Positions 45,877 through 57,300 of a stretch of DNA of 64,000 bases are shown piece by piece. This DNA is from Malurus cyaneus samueli. Taxonomy: Eukaryota > Chordata > Aves > Passeriformes > Maluridae. Below the pieces are notes generated by a model. The model was given only the letters and a program-made list of their open reading frames with translations, made no database searches and was not told the DNA's origin. The stretch lies in contig CM019230.1 in assembly GCA_009741485.1 (NCBI GenBank), positions 8,482,653-8,546,652 on the forward strand, read 5' to 3'. Every line of letters begins with the position of its first letter. Positions within the stretch are counted from its first letter, which is position 1. Both the position numbers and the translations under genes were made by a program.

Positions 45877-48182
45877 TCACATGCAGGTGTCCAGGCTGTC
45901 CATGTACTCCTGCAGAGCCTGCAGCCGGCATCGATCTCAGCAAGTTCAGCCGAGGGCTCCTTAGAGTGGTTCTCTGGGGATGCCAGTGCAGGAAAAAAGA
46001 ATTAAAGGCCTGGAACTGGGTAGCCATCAAATATCTAGGGGCTCAGATGGGGCCTCACCTTTACCAGGGCGCTTGCCAGTCCTGCATACGGGCAGCTTGT
46101 GGCTGGCAGCTGGTTGAGGAAGCTGGGGGAAGGTTGGGATCACCAGTGACCTCCTGGTCACCCTGCTCTGGGATGCAGGGGGAGACCCCAAAGTGGTGGG
46201 GGAACCCCAAAGGAGCAGCCACTCACCATACAGGGGCCATTGCAGGATGAGGTGCTCAAGGGTCTCCGTGTACGGGTCACTTTCTTGTCCCTGCCCAAAG
46301 TGGAGGGGTTAAAGGGTGCTAGAAGGGATGCCCAAGCACCCTGTCCCACCCCAGCATTACCTGCAGGCCATGGGCTTGGAGCCCTCACTGGCTTTGCTGC
46401 CAGAGCTCCCTGCCAAGCGCCAGCTCCGGAAGCTTTCAGCTGCAGGGAGAAAGGGAGATGGGAAGTTAAGGAAGGAATTCCAGCACCCAATGGATGTGCC
46501 CCCAGCCCTCTCCAGGCTCCCCACTCACCCGATGAGCTGCGCCTGTGGCTTCTTGCTGGGCTGGTGCTGTCAGAAGCCACTCCACGTCGCTGCCTGCACC
46601 AAAGGGAGATGGTGGTAAAGGGGAACAAGCGCATGAGGGGGAGGAAGAGACCCCCATGAGTCCCAGGGAGGGATGGTGACAAGCTCAGTCACCACCGCTT
46701 ACTTTCTGAGCTCAGCTTCCTTCTGCCGTTGCTGACGGGCCCTGACAAAGGCAGTGGGGTCAAAGCGTGGTGGGCGGGAGCCTGGTGGGGGGGTAAAGGA
46801 GACGGTCAGGGGGAGGAGAGGGTAAGCCATGTCCTGTCCCTACTCCTGGGCATGTGCCCCCAAGGATCCACACCTGCAGGTGACAGTGACCGTGGCGACG
46901 GGCGGCCCCGGCTGCTCCTGTGGCTCTCCAGGGATGCTGAGCGTTGCTCTTGGGGGCGGGGGGTCATGCTGGCAGATTCTGACGGCTGGCAAGAGGACAA
47001 GTGCCATAAGGGGAGGAACAGGGGGACACCCCATGGTCATGAGGGTCCTCCTGTGGAGTTCAGCCCAGCCTTACCCCCTCCTGCAGGAGGCCAATTCAGC
47101 TGTCAGGTTCTTCACCCGCAGCTGCAGCCTCTGCTCTGATGCCTTTGCCTGAGCCAGCTGCAACCGGGGAAAAAAGGTTCATTGTGCATCCAGCAGCCCC
47201 TGTGCCTACCCACAGCAGCTCCCACCCCTCCTGATCACCCCCCAGCCCACCTCTGCAGCCAGCTGCTGGTGCTCACGCTGATGCCGGGCCTCTGCCACCC
47301 GCTTCTCCTCCAGTGCCTGCCACAGCCTGGGGGGATGGCAGGAGGTGGTCGGAGGGTTTCTTCCTCACCCAGTGAGACAGGAACCCCAACCCTTCTGGGT
47401 GTCACCAGCCCCACTCACGCATCCTTCAAGTGCTGGGTCTTCTCCAGGTGGCGGGCCCGGAGCCGTGCCAGCTGCTCCTGCAGATCCCGCACTAGTGCCA
47501 CAAGGTCTGGCCGCCCCACGAAGAGCAGTGGCAGTGGGTAATGGATCCTGGAGGAGAGCACATGGAGGGGGTGAGGCTGGAGTCACTCCCCTGTGACCCC
47601 TGCCTGGTGTCCCCTGTCACCTATCAAACTCCACAGAGTAGACGAGGATGAGGTAGCGCTTTGTGTTGAGGACGGAAGAGGTGGAAGGGGGTGGCCGGAT
47701 GATTGTCCCCACTTTCCAGCTATGCAGGGTCTCCAGGTCGGAGTAGGTAAGCAGTTCCAGGCTGACAGACTCACTACTCTGCAGAAAGTTTGAAAAGCGG
47801 TGGGGGTCAGTAGGACACACACCCCATTCCATGTACCCCCAAAACACTGCGTGGGGAAGCAGCACAACCACACCTGTGTCAGTGCCGACTCCAGCATGCT
47901 GCAGAAAATGCCAAACTGCTTGAAATTCCCCGTTTTGCGGGTCAGATCCTCGATGACTGTGAGACGGGGGAGTATTTCAGTCAGTGGCAGTCATGGGGGA
48001 TCCCCTTAGCACCCCGAGCTTCCACCAACACTCACAGGAGGCATCGAACTCGCCCCTCCACAGGTCGGCGGTGCCGTGAGCCTCCACTTCACCCGCAAGG
48101 TGGAGCGGGCCAGGGTCACCCGCACCGTGTGCGGCCCGGGCCGGAACACACAGTCAGTCTGCAGGTACCGCGGCTCCCCCAT
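45877..48182 (-). pseudogene. CCDC61: CCDC61 copy 2, three single-base deletions in coding exons
   Basis: All 13 exons and splice sites of copy 1 are present at an offset of 4637-4640. Relative to copy 1 one base is missing in the first coding exon (plus-strand 'ccacttcacccgc' versus 'ccacttccacccgc'), one in exon 7 ('ggcagattctg' versus 'ggcagatttctg') and one in the last exon ('gcagccggcatc' versus 'gcagccgggcatc'). Each shifts the frame. A substitution in exon 4 gives Arg here (LVRDLQ) where copy 1 has Trp (LVWDLQ); Arg looks more natural in a charged coiled coil, so copy 1 is not simply the better copy. Real pseudogene or consensus error cannot be decided. Its upstream flank is the CpG-rich 48.5-49.4 kb region. 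Confidence 0.7.
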
Positions 48183-48559
48183 GGCCAACAGGGTCTGTGG
48201 AGAGACGGCACCCTCGGGAGACAGCGGCACCCCAGAGTATAGAGAGCACCCCGGAAAATGGAGAGAGCACCCTCGGGAAAGGGGACCCGGCTGGAGGGCT
48301 CAGGACAGGTGAGCTGGGCTGGATTGTGGGGTGATGAGTGCAGAGCGTGTGCAGAACTGAAAGTTTAAGAAGGGGAGCCCACAACACCACGAGAAGTGAC
48401 CAGAGAGGCCCTTAGAGCGTTTGGTGACTTGGGCTCTGCTGCAGAGGGAAGCAGTTTGAAGGGGTGGAGAGAATACAACAGGGGGAGAGCCATGGCCTTG
48501 GGCCTGCTGCCTGGGGAACAACGGAGAGCCCAGGGCTTCTGTTCTGGGGGTACCGAGGG

Positions 48560-49500
48560 AAGGGAACTGGGGGTCTGTTGTAGAGCAGCGAGACGGGAGG
48601 TGGCCCGACCCCGCGGTTATGCTCAGGCAACAGATACCGGCAGCAGCCCTGCCACAGCCGAAGAGCCTCACCGCCCGCCGCGATCGTGCTCGCCTCAGCC
48701 TCAGCCGCAGCCTCGCCCCGCCTCGCCCGTTCGGCCGCAGCCCGATCCGCCGCTCATTGGCTGCTGGCGCCGCCCGCCATGGCAGTGTCGTTACCGCTCT
48801 GCGCAGCACCGCTGCCGCCCTCTGCCCGCCCCCTGCCCGCCCTCTGCCCGCCCCTGCCCGCCCCTGCCCGCCCCTGCCCCGCTGCCCGCCCGCTGCCCCC
48901 CTGCCCGCCCTCTGCCGCCCCTGCCCGCCCCCTGCCCCGCTGGCCCCCCCCTGCCCGCCCCCTGCCCGCTCCCTGCCCGCCCCTGCCCGCTCCCTGCCCG
49001 CCTGCCCTGCCCGCCCCCTGCCCGCTGCCCTGCCTGCTCCCGCCCCTGGCCCCCTGCCCGCCCCCTGCCCGCCTGCCCGCCCCTGCCCGCCTCTGCCCGC
49101 CTCCTGCCCCGCGCCCCCTGCCCGCCCGCTGCCACCTGCCCGCCCCCTGCCCTTTCTCCCCGCCCTCGCCCGCTGCACTGGCTGTGAGGCGAACCTCACC
49201 TCCCTCCCCCACGGCGCCGATGGTTACTGCGGCTGTCACTCAGTCCTGGACAGAGGCGGAGCGGCGGCTGGCTGTGTTGTGCCGTCCTTTGTCCGCGGCG
49301 TTGGGCACACCCCCGGCCCTTCTCTCGCTGCCCGAGTGGTTGTGTCCGCCTTGGGTAATCGCCGGGGAGTTCCATTCCGGGCAATCGCCGCGTCCCGTTC
49401 CTTTGCTGGGGAGTGTGGAGTGGGGGTTACGGAACAGCGCGGGACTCTGGGCTTGCGAGAGAAGGTCTGGGCTGGATATGGGGCGAGGACAAAACCGGAG
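48560..49500. promoter_or_regulatory. CpG-island-like region, possible native CCDC61 promoter
   Basis: Very GC- and CpG-rich, with an inverted CCAAT box ('ctcattggctgctgg' near 48755) and GC boxes. It lies directly upstream of CCDC61 copy 2 on the minus strand, so it could be the ancestral CCDC61 promoter. Transcription start sites cannot be placed. Long ORFs on both strands here are composition artefacts. Confidence 0.45.
48815..49165. repeat. GC-rich minisatellite (CCCTGCCCGC-type, about 10 bp)
   Basis: About 350 bp of 'cctgcccgcc' units of 9-13 bp with small length changes. It creates open Pro/Ala- and Gly/Arg-rich frames in several phases. G-rich on the minus strand with many short G-runs. 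Confidence 0.9.
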
Positions 49501-49559
49501 GCGGTGGAAGAGGACACCGACAAGTTACGGAGCAACTGAACCTCGATCGAATCTTTATT

Positions 49560-51185
49560 AATCTGGGGGAAGGCGGGGGGAGGCCCCTGGAAGCCCAGGA
49601 CCCCGCTCGAGCACCCATATTTGGGAGGATCCCCTTCCAAATGACAAAATTTCCTCCTGAAATGGTTGGAGGGGGCAGCCCTAAGGCTCCAGATCCCCCG
49701 TGAACGTTGCAGGAGGTTGGGACCCACAAAACATGAGGGAGGAGAGCAAATACAGAACTCCTTAGCACACCTCTGATACATATGGTCTGTATCAAAGTGA
49801 CAAGGTTCTTATGAGGCCTATTAATAGAAAACTTTCTATAGCCTTTTAAAACGTTATCAATACAAGAATGTAATGACTTTTTACATATTATTAAAATACA
49901 GTGTAATCACTTTCAATATATTATCAATGATAGCTTTTTAATATATTGCTGTAAGTTTTTTAATAGTGTATTAGCAACATATACCAGCGGCACCTAATCT
50001 AACCAGCTGGATTCGTACATAGATAGGTGAAATCACTAAGAGGCATAAATCAGAAATAGTTCTGAAGAAAGTAGACAGGTAGATGCTATAAACAAGGAAC
50101 AGTAGAGAGCACTAATGAGAACTTGGCAGAAGCACGGGACAGTCAGCAAAATAATTGAAAATTATGACTTGGAGGACTTAAAACACGTGGACATCACAAC
50201 TGCCGTGCCCTGAAGACAAAGGTGAAAAGTCCACCATGATGAAGAGGATGGTATCTCACTAGAGGGAGACCCACACGACCACCGAGTTGAGGATGACACA
50301 TGCACACTTGTAAAACTGTGATATCATGTATTTCCATGCCCATGTATGGTGATGGGTGTATGGTGGGCATATGGGGGGCAGTGACAATGTTCATATTACA
50401 CCGTGCTTACTGTATAAATATGTGCTCATTTGAAGCAAAGGCAGGTGGGTTAGGAGGAGAAATCCCCCTCACCTCCAGCACTGCAATAAACAAATACCTG
50501 CTCTATAGACACCAGTCTATTGGGTTTTATTTCTAGGTCTTTTGCAGGCATCACCTCCAAACTGCCATTGGGACTCCCAGCAGCCCTTCTCAGGCAGGTG
50601 GGTCTGTCTGTGCAGTGGGTGACACTCAGCATTATGAGTACCCATGATGGCACAATGGGGACCCTTGGTGGTCCCGTGAGCTCTGGCAGATGAGATGCCA
50701 AGTCCTCTCCTTCCTTTCCCCCTGCCAAAAAAGCCATGCTGGAACCAGGGCAGAAGCAGTTTGAGGGCATCCAGGGGTTTCCAGCAACAGCAATCAGCCC
50801 AGGGGTACATTGCCACATACTAGAAGTGACACCACACTTGTATGAGTCCTGTTTGTCCTTCAGTGGGGCCTTTCTGGCATGGCTTATTGCTTTCTGGGGA
50901 GGGTGAGAGGAACCACAGGCCATGTTCCTGGGCCATGGAGACTCCCAACTTTTCTGGGCAAATGGTGTGCTTTTACCACCTTGTGCAGGAAGAACTGTTG
51001 GAGCTGGCCACTGCAGCCCTTAAAACCTGAAGCTCCCTCTCTGAAATGTCCCAGCTGAGAGGTAGAAATACACCAACTTGACAAAAAGCTCTGAAAGCAG
51101 AGCCACCAGTACCTGACTGCTGAGCTGCTTCCTAGTGTGAAGGAGAGGACACTCACACTATCACAGAGAAGGAAACGAGCACTCA
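49560..51185. other. intergenic, no gene supported
   Basis: 49750-50110 is AT-rich and unremarkable. 50450-50920 has an open minus-strand frame (157 codons) without recognisable domains. 'tgcaataaacaaatacctgc' near 50480 looks LTR-like, but no element border can be fixed. Confidence 0.4.
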
Positions 51186-51189
51186 CCCT

Positions 51190-51720
51190 GACCAGAGTGG
51201 CTCAGGACCTGCTTTACTCATATGTGCATGAGGAAATCGGTCTAAGGAGGCTTAAAAGGTGGCTTTGAGCTCACCAAATAGCAGACTGAATCCTCTCCTC
51301 CTGAGAAGGAGGCTCTGGAACCTAAAAGGACTGTTAGGAGCAAAAAAATGAGCCTTGGGACTCTACAAATGAGGCTTTGAATCTTCCAGATCAGACTTGG
51401 AGCTATCAAAATGACACAATAAGCCTTCTAAATAAGGTCTCATAGGCTTCTAAGTGAACTTAAAAAGCATAAACCTTGGAATGTATAAATGTGTTTTTTT
51501 AGCATGAAAATGTCCGTTTGGACCTTTAATTGACTATTTCATCTCCCAAGTGTAGGCTTTGGTAATTAAAGAGTGATGCTGTTTTCCATATTTTTGAGGA
51601 TTGCATTACATAAATAAGGATTCGCACTTGAAAAACTTAGGGTTGAATCTGAAGAATAATGCTTTGGACCTTGAAATTGTGGTTTGGCATCTAAACATTG
51701 AGTGTTTGTTTTTTTTTTTT
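51190..51720 (-). repeat. diverged 'aaagcctc' minisatellite-like array, antisense block
   Basis: Repeated 'gaggcttt(g/a)' cores (for example 'aggaggcttaaaaggtggctt', 'atgaggctttgaatcttcc') spaced roughly 20-30 bp. It is the reverse complement of the motif 'caaagcctc' that repeats at 57300-58070 and 61030-61215. Strongly degenerate, ending at a T-run near 51710. Confidence 0.6.
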
Positions 51721-51784
51721 TTGTCACAGAGATTCAGGTTCTAACCTAAGAATGAGGGACTTTTAACTAAAGCATCTCTGTTCT

Positions 51785-52045
51785 CAGCACAAATCTATCA
51801 CCTTTATGGTTCATCACCCTTGGGGCTATTGATCCTGGGGGCCATCACCTTTGGGGGTGTTAACCCTGGGGTCCACCACCCTGTCTGGTTTTTACCATTG
51901 GGGCCCATTATTCCTTGTCCCATCATCCTTGGAGTGATGAGCACTGGGCTACCAGGCCTGTGATGCTTTGCCTTTAGACCCATCACATCTTGGGCCCACC
52001 CCTCAGGGGGTTGTTAACCCTAGGTGCCCATCCCCCTGGCGGCTC
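51785..52045. repeat. degenerate 'catcacccttggggc' short repeat
   Basis: Blocks such as 'catcacccttggggctatt', 'gccatcacctttgggggtg' and 'catcatccttggagtgatg' recur about every 20-30 bp. From 52045 to 52710 no gene is supported; a plus-strand frame at 52024-52473 has no domain. Confidence 0.6.
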
Positions 52046-52710
52046 ATCTCTCTACTTTGAAGGATCCTGTGGCTGTGGACCACACTAAAGTGACACTGAG
52101 CAGGGTTCAAAGGCAGACACCATTATCCTGGGTGGCACTCAGAGGCAGGTGGCCGTGGGGTTGTATGCTCCTTCTCCACTCAGCACTGGCAAGCCCACCT
52201 TTAGAACACTGGGTCCAAACCCTGGGTCACCAGTACAGGAGAGATGAAGTAGCTTTGAACCAGCTGATGAATGACCTCTGGGCACAACTGATGGCTGGGA
52301 ATCTATTGCAGGGGCTGTGGAAGCCTGAGCTGCTCAGCTTGGAGCAGGTTTGGCTGCAGAGTGTCCCACCCAGGTGTGATTTCAACACTGGCAGAGGCAG
52401 GACAAGAGGCGCAGAGCACAAATCCAGACCCAAAGTGACTTTGAGATACTATTTTTACTGTGGGGGTGACTGAAGTTCCTTGGGCAGGTTCTGGGGTCTC
52501 TAAATGGGGAGGATTAAAAGGCCAACTGGACGCAGCTGTGGTGGTCTCCCTGGGGCTTGCCTTGGACCCCAGCACACGTTGAAGGGCCCTGCTTCACCCA
52601 AGGGTCTCCAAGGTTACCCTCAGGCCTGTTGACTCCCAAGCCCCTCCTGGCAACCCACAGGAGCTTTCCTTGGAGAGGGACAGTCAGTGATATCAGGGAC
52701 AGAGGGGGGC

Positions 52711-55704
52711 TCATCGTCCCCCCCAGGCCAGCGCATGCAGCTGGTGGGCAGCGTCCCGCAGCCGCTTGCGGTACTCCAGATGGCAGTGCAGCCCTGGGGG
52801 GATGGATGTGAGCCCGTGCTGCAGCCCCCAGCACCCAGCAGCAATGGTCCCTGTCGAGTCACTGTCCCCACCATGCAGCACTGCCCTGGCACACAGGTCT
52901 TCCCAGCACCCACCGGCTGCCAGCAGGGCCTCCAAGGCCACCATGGGTGCGTCATGGCCACTACGCCCTGCCCATCCGTCCAGTGCCCAGCCTAGATACT
53001 CTGTGTCCCGCTCAGCTGGGGAGGGGAGGGATGGAACCTGCGGCGGGCCACGACCGTCCAGAAGCCCACGAGAGTCCAGGTACCTGCAGAGACATGGGGA
53101 CACTGAGGTCACTGGGGACACTGGTGTCACCAGACAATGGGGTAACCAGTGACACTGGGGGTCACTGGGCTGTGGCTCTCCTGCAGCCCCTGTGACCCCA
53201 GATACCTGTGGGTACACTGGGGACCATCAGGAAACCTGGGGGGCAGCATGGCACTGGGCACAATGGGGACACCAGTGACACCAAGAAAACCCAGTGCCCA
53301 GGAACCCCAGGGACACAGAGGTCACAGTCCCCAAGGATGGCACCTCTGGCAGGGACACAAGGGACACTGAGTGCAGCAGGGGCAGGATGGGCAATGCCAA
53401 CCCGGTGGACTGGGCATCAGGGTCAGCAGTGACACCAGTGCTGTGACGTACTGCCAGGACTGGCAGAGAGCCTAGCTGGCTCTTCAGTATCCTTCCCAGC
53501 CCCTCCTTGTGCCACCAGTGTCCCCCCAGAACCTTCACAATGCCCCTCACCGGTGCCACGCCTCCCCAAAGAATGGCCAGGCAGCAGCATTGTCCTCCAC
53601 GGCCACCTTGGTGCTCTCCACGTAGTCCCATGCCAGGGGCAGCACCCGCAGCAGCTCAGCCCCCCAGCGCTCTGAGGGCTCCCCTCGAATCCCCAGTGCC
53701 CCAAAGAGGGCCACTGCCAGTGCTCCAAGGTACCCTGTGGGGACAGGGGCTTCAGCAGGGTTCTGGTATCCCCTTCTGCCCTCCCCCACCAGTCTGGCAC
53801 TCACCAGTGGGGTGGTGGTGGGTCATGCGCCCGCTCTCGATGCTCACCCGTATCAGAGTCGGCAGCTCCCAGGCATGCGGGTACCTGCACTGGCATCAGA
53901 CCAATCCCCACTCCCCTAGTCCTGTATTTCTGGCCTCATCCCCATTCCCACATCATCCCCCTTGCCCTGCTGTCCTTGTCTCTGCTGTGCCCATTCTCCT
54001 AGCCCCATCACTTCCATGCCCCATTCTCAGCTGTTCTTTGACCTGTGTCCCTCTTTCTTATTGTTGTCCCCATGTTCCTTGTGCCTGACCTCCCAGCTCC
54101 AGCACCACATGTCCCCAAGCCCTTGACCTTGTCCTCTCCAGCTCTACCAACCCCATGTCCCCACTGTCTCCTTTACCTCCCTACACCCTCACGTCCCTCT
54201 TACCCTACTCCCATCCCTTTGTGTCCTCATCCCTACAGCTCTGACACCCCCATTTCCCCAGCCCAAACATCCTCATGTCCCCACTCTCCCAGGTCTCCAA
54301 CACCCCTTTATCCCCATCCCGTGTCCCCATGTCCTGTCCCTCCCTGTGTCCCAGTGTGTCATCCCTGTGTCCCCCATCCACCCATTCTGACACCCCCACA
54401 TCCCCGTCCCCACCCTGTCCCCATTCCCCCAGCTCTGGTAACTACATCCCTGTCCCTACATGTCCTTCAGTGTCCCTGTCCCCACCTGAGGCCGATGGCC
54501 AGGCTGCGCATGGCTGCCCCGCAGCCAGTGCCGGAGGGGTTGAAGGGGATGCGGTATCCCTCAGGCTCCCCTGGTCGCAGCTGTGAGGTGCCTGGGAGGA
54601 CAGGAGGTATGAGGTTCCCTGAGCCCCCCTGCCTCTCCCCGAGATCCTTGGGCCCTGCTCACCTAGGATGCTGCTGGGTCCGGGCTTGCGTCCCTCCATG
54701 TCCCCCATGGCAGCCACATAGCGGTGGGCCAGCTCCTGCAGGAGGGGTTCCCCCTCCAGGCCTGTGCAGGGGTGTGAAGACACACCTGGGTTACCCAGAC
54801 TGGCACGGAGGAGAAGGAGGGAGGGTGGGAGAGGCCCCATGCAGCCCCCAAAACTGAAGGGACCACCCCCAAAAATGTAGGGAAAGGGAACACAGCCCCA
54901 CAGATCCCCCAAAACTGGAGGAGAAGCAGGACAAGTTCTGTGGAGAAATGAGGAATCCTCCTGAGCACCCCAAATTGAGTGAGAAAGGGGTACACATNNN
55001 NNNNNNNNNNNNNNNNNNNNNNCCTGCCAGGTTCCCAGGGAAGCAGAAATGTCTCAATTTCCAACACACAATATGGGAGGAAAGTGCACATAAATGAGGG
55101 AAAGAACATAGACACAGACAGACACACACACATTCCCCAGCCCACCCCCACCCAGAAGAAATGAGACACACATCCCCCTAAGCCTCACTGGAAACACCTA
55201 AAAGGAGGATGAGAGGGGAATTAAGATGCCCCAAAGCCCCCTCCAGAGCTGGACAAGGGCCTCCCAAAGCCCCTCCCAGTACCTCCAGTTTGAGTCAGGG
55301 GTATAATGGGGACCTCCCTGACACAGCCAGGGCTGTAAGGGATTACCAACTGCACCCCAGACACCCACCATGCACCCTGGGATATAATGAGGATGCCCCC
55401 CTCCAGTGCCAGCCTGGGGTACAATAGGGACCCCAACCCAGGGACGCCTCCCTTGTGTCACTGGGTGTCATGGAGTGTCCCCACCTGTGGCCAGGCCCTC
55501 GGCGGTGGCGAGGTGCAGGACGGTGTCATCGCTGACAGGCCACTCCGGGGGCTGAGGTGATGGCTGCCAGCCCCCCAGCTGGGCCAGCTCAGCGTGGATC
55601 TGGGGGCCGGAGGTGCAGTATTCCCAGCGGCCTGCACGGTACCCCAGCGCATCCCCCACCCCGCTCAGCACCATGGCCGCCTCGTAGGCTTCCACTGCGG
55701 CACC
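52711..55704 (-). CDS. ADPRH: ARH1-type ADP-ribosylarginine hydrolase (ADPRH-like), six exons, start unresolved
   Basis: Minus exons 55704-55485, 54761-54663, 54591-54486, 53884-53805, 53734-53551 and 53083-52711 join in phase (1062 nt, 353 codons plus stop), the length expected for ADPRH. The enzyme class removes ADP-ribose from arginine using Mg2+. Metal-site motifs are intact: [15 protein letters not shown] in exon 1 and [12 protein letters not shown] in exon 6. Also present are [51 protein letters not shown] and LEYRKRL. ADPRHL1 (ARH2) has changed metal residues, so ARH1 fits better; orthology to mammalian ADPRH versus an avian paralogue is unsettled. The codon aligned with the family's first Met is GTG at 55695-55693 (VEAYEAAM), so the start is either ATG 55674 or in an upstream exon. 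Intron 1 contains 25 Ns. A partial second copy begins at 62419. Confidence 0.85.
53935..54475. repeat. pyrimidine-rich degenerate repeat in hydrolase intron 3
   Basis: Loose 'catgtcccca' / 'ccctgtccc' units on the plus strand between exons 4 and 3. The same tract is in the second copy (62480-63040) with a changed block near 62715-62755, so it is length-variable. Confidence 0.7.
54998..55022. other. assembly gap of 25 Ns
   Basis: Run of N inside intron 1 of the ADP-ribosylhydrolase gene. In the second copy (63541-63575) the flanks abut directly ('aaggggtaccctgccagg'), so little or no sequence is likely missing. Confidence 0.98.
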
Positions 55705-55980
55705 CTGGGGGAACAGAGGGTTCAGAGAGCGCCAGCGGCAGCGGGACCCCAGGGAACCCAGCACACTCACGTCTCCTCCATGGTGGAGCAGCTGCGAATG
55801 CCTGTCAGGCTCAGGGCATGGGGCCAGTGCTGGCCAGGGGCCCTTAAGGGGACCAGAACACCCCAGGGATGTAGGGTACAGGCTACTGCCCCCACAGTGA
55901 TGGGGAGAAGCAGGGAGGGACTCCAGGCACATCCTGGTGGGGAGGCAGGGCAAGAGAGTGTTGAAAATTAATCCACACCA

Positions 55981-56387
55981 GAGGTTTATGTCCAAAAGGA
56001 GACAGAGGAGTCCCGTAAATTTATTTCATGAATAAAGGGAGAGGTCATGGGCATTTCCCATGGGGTCTCTCAATTCATAGAGGATGCAGCCTCTTTTATC
56101 CCAATCTCACGGCCGCGGTTCCCTCTCTCTTTCCCCATTATCTGAGGTGCTTGAGAGGTTCAGGCTCCCTGAAACACCTGATGAAACCCCCCTTCTATCA
56201 TACATTGCCCCCTTTAATATCCATCTCTGTGTCTCTGCTTGTAGTCTATTAACATAGACTGGGGTAGCAATCAGTAGAATTTCTATGCAAATCCTTCCTA
56301 TTGTTTCTTTCTATCTCCCAATATCAGCCTTATCTCACCACAGAGTCAGAGTCTGTTTGTAAAGACACAACCTTCTCATTCCTTTCA
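55981..56387 (-). mobile_element. solo LTR, copy 3, more diverged
   Basis: Same family as the LTRs at 39.1 and 43.7 kb: 'ccagaggtttatgtccaaaa' at one end, 'tcattcctttca' at the other, AATAAA on the minus strand. Much more diverged from the other two than they are from each other, so an independent insertion. Confidence 0.65.
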
Positions 56388-57300
56388 AGAGGCTCCAGGG
56401 GGCCCAAAGGACATCAGGGGGACTGGGGGGCTCTGAAGAGCAGCCAGAGAGGCATGGAGGGAGATGGAAGTGGTCTGTACCCAAAGAGGGTTTGAGGTAA
56501 CCAGGTGGGCATGGAGGAACCTGGAGGAGACTCTAAGGGGCGTGGGAAACATTCAAAGGGAAATGAGGGATACCCCAAAAGGGGTACCCAGGCACATAAA
56601 GGGCCTGATGGAAATGCAAAAGGACCCTCAGAGGGGCCAGAGGCCTCCAAGGATTTAGGGCACAGAGGCCTGGGGTTCAGCAGCCCCAGAGGAGAGAAAA
56701 AGCATGGCCAAGGAAGTACGGTTCTGCCAAATATTTTCCTCATATTTTGCTCTGTGGGGCAAAAACATGGTCCTGAGCCTCTCCTTAATCTGTTCTGGCC
56801 TGGGTCCTGCACAAGCAGTTCAAAATTCCATGTTTCTGAGTGGGGAAACACAGCTCAGGCCAGGTCCATGTCATAGCGAATCCTGCTCTCCAGCACCAAG
56901 GTTTCATCTTGGTTTTGGGCCAAATATGGCAAATGAGGCACAAATCTTTGATCTGTTGGTAGAAATCTGGAAGGGGTATGGTTAGTAATAAAAAAAAGTG
57001 AATAATGAGTTTTAAATCCATTGTTATGATGGAAAAAAATTTAAAAGCCAACACTCTGGGGGACAAAAAGTGATGTTTCAGAGGCCTTTTTGTTTGGACA
57101 CACAGAAATGGAGGTGTCATCCTGCATACTAAGAGGGGGTTCAGGACCCAACAAAGGAAGCTCTGGAGTGTATGGGTCAGGGGCAGGGCACCCCAAACCC
57201 TGTAGGCCAGCACCAAGCCAGGGGGATGGGACCCCAAGCACCATGAGATGGGGCTACGACACCCCCAAACTGCACAGGTTGGGCTAGGGCTTCCAAAACC
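56388..57300. other. purine-rich stretch, no gene seen
   Basis: 56390-56700 is G/A-rich with loose repeats ('ggaacctggaggagac', 'ggggtacccaggcac'). 56700-57300 has no recognisable exon. Confidence 0.5.

Larger units (their letters stand above)
39096..48347. repeat. tandem duplication, two 4.6 kb units (LTR-BLOC1S3-CCDC61)
   Basis: Unit 1 is about 39096-43727 and unit 2 about 43728-48347. They align end to end with an offset near 4640 and differ by scattered single-base indels (mostly in G/C runs) and rare substitutions. After 48347 the text diverges from unit 1, where the second LTR starts. The copies are head-to-tail. Near-identity means either a very recent duplication or a retained haplotype/assembly duplication. 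Confidence 0.92.

Noticed and set aside
48300..49561. ORFs of 260-306 codons on both strands (Pro/Ala-rich and Gly/Arg-rich)
   Set aside because: They arise from the CCCTGCCCGC repeat, which lacks stops in most frames; no domain and no conserved motif.
50450..50923. 157-codon minus-strand ORF
   Set aside because: No recognisable domain, no supporting splice context; could be random or repeat-derived.
52024..52473. 149-codon plus-strand ORF
   Set aside because: No similarity to a known family and it overlaps degenerate short repeats at its start.
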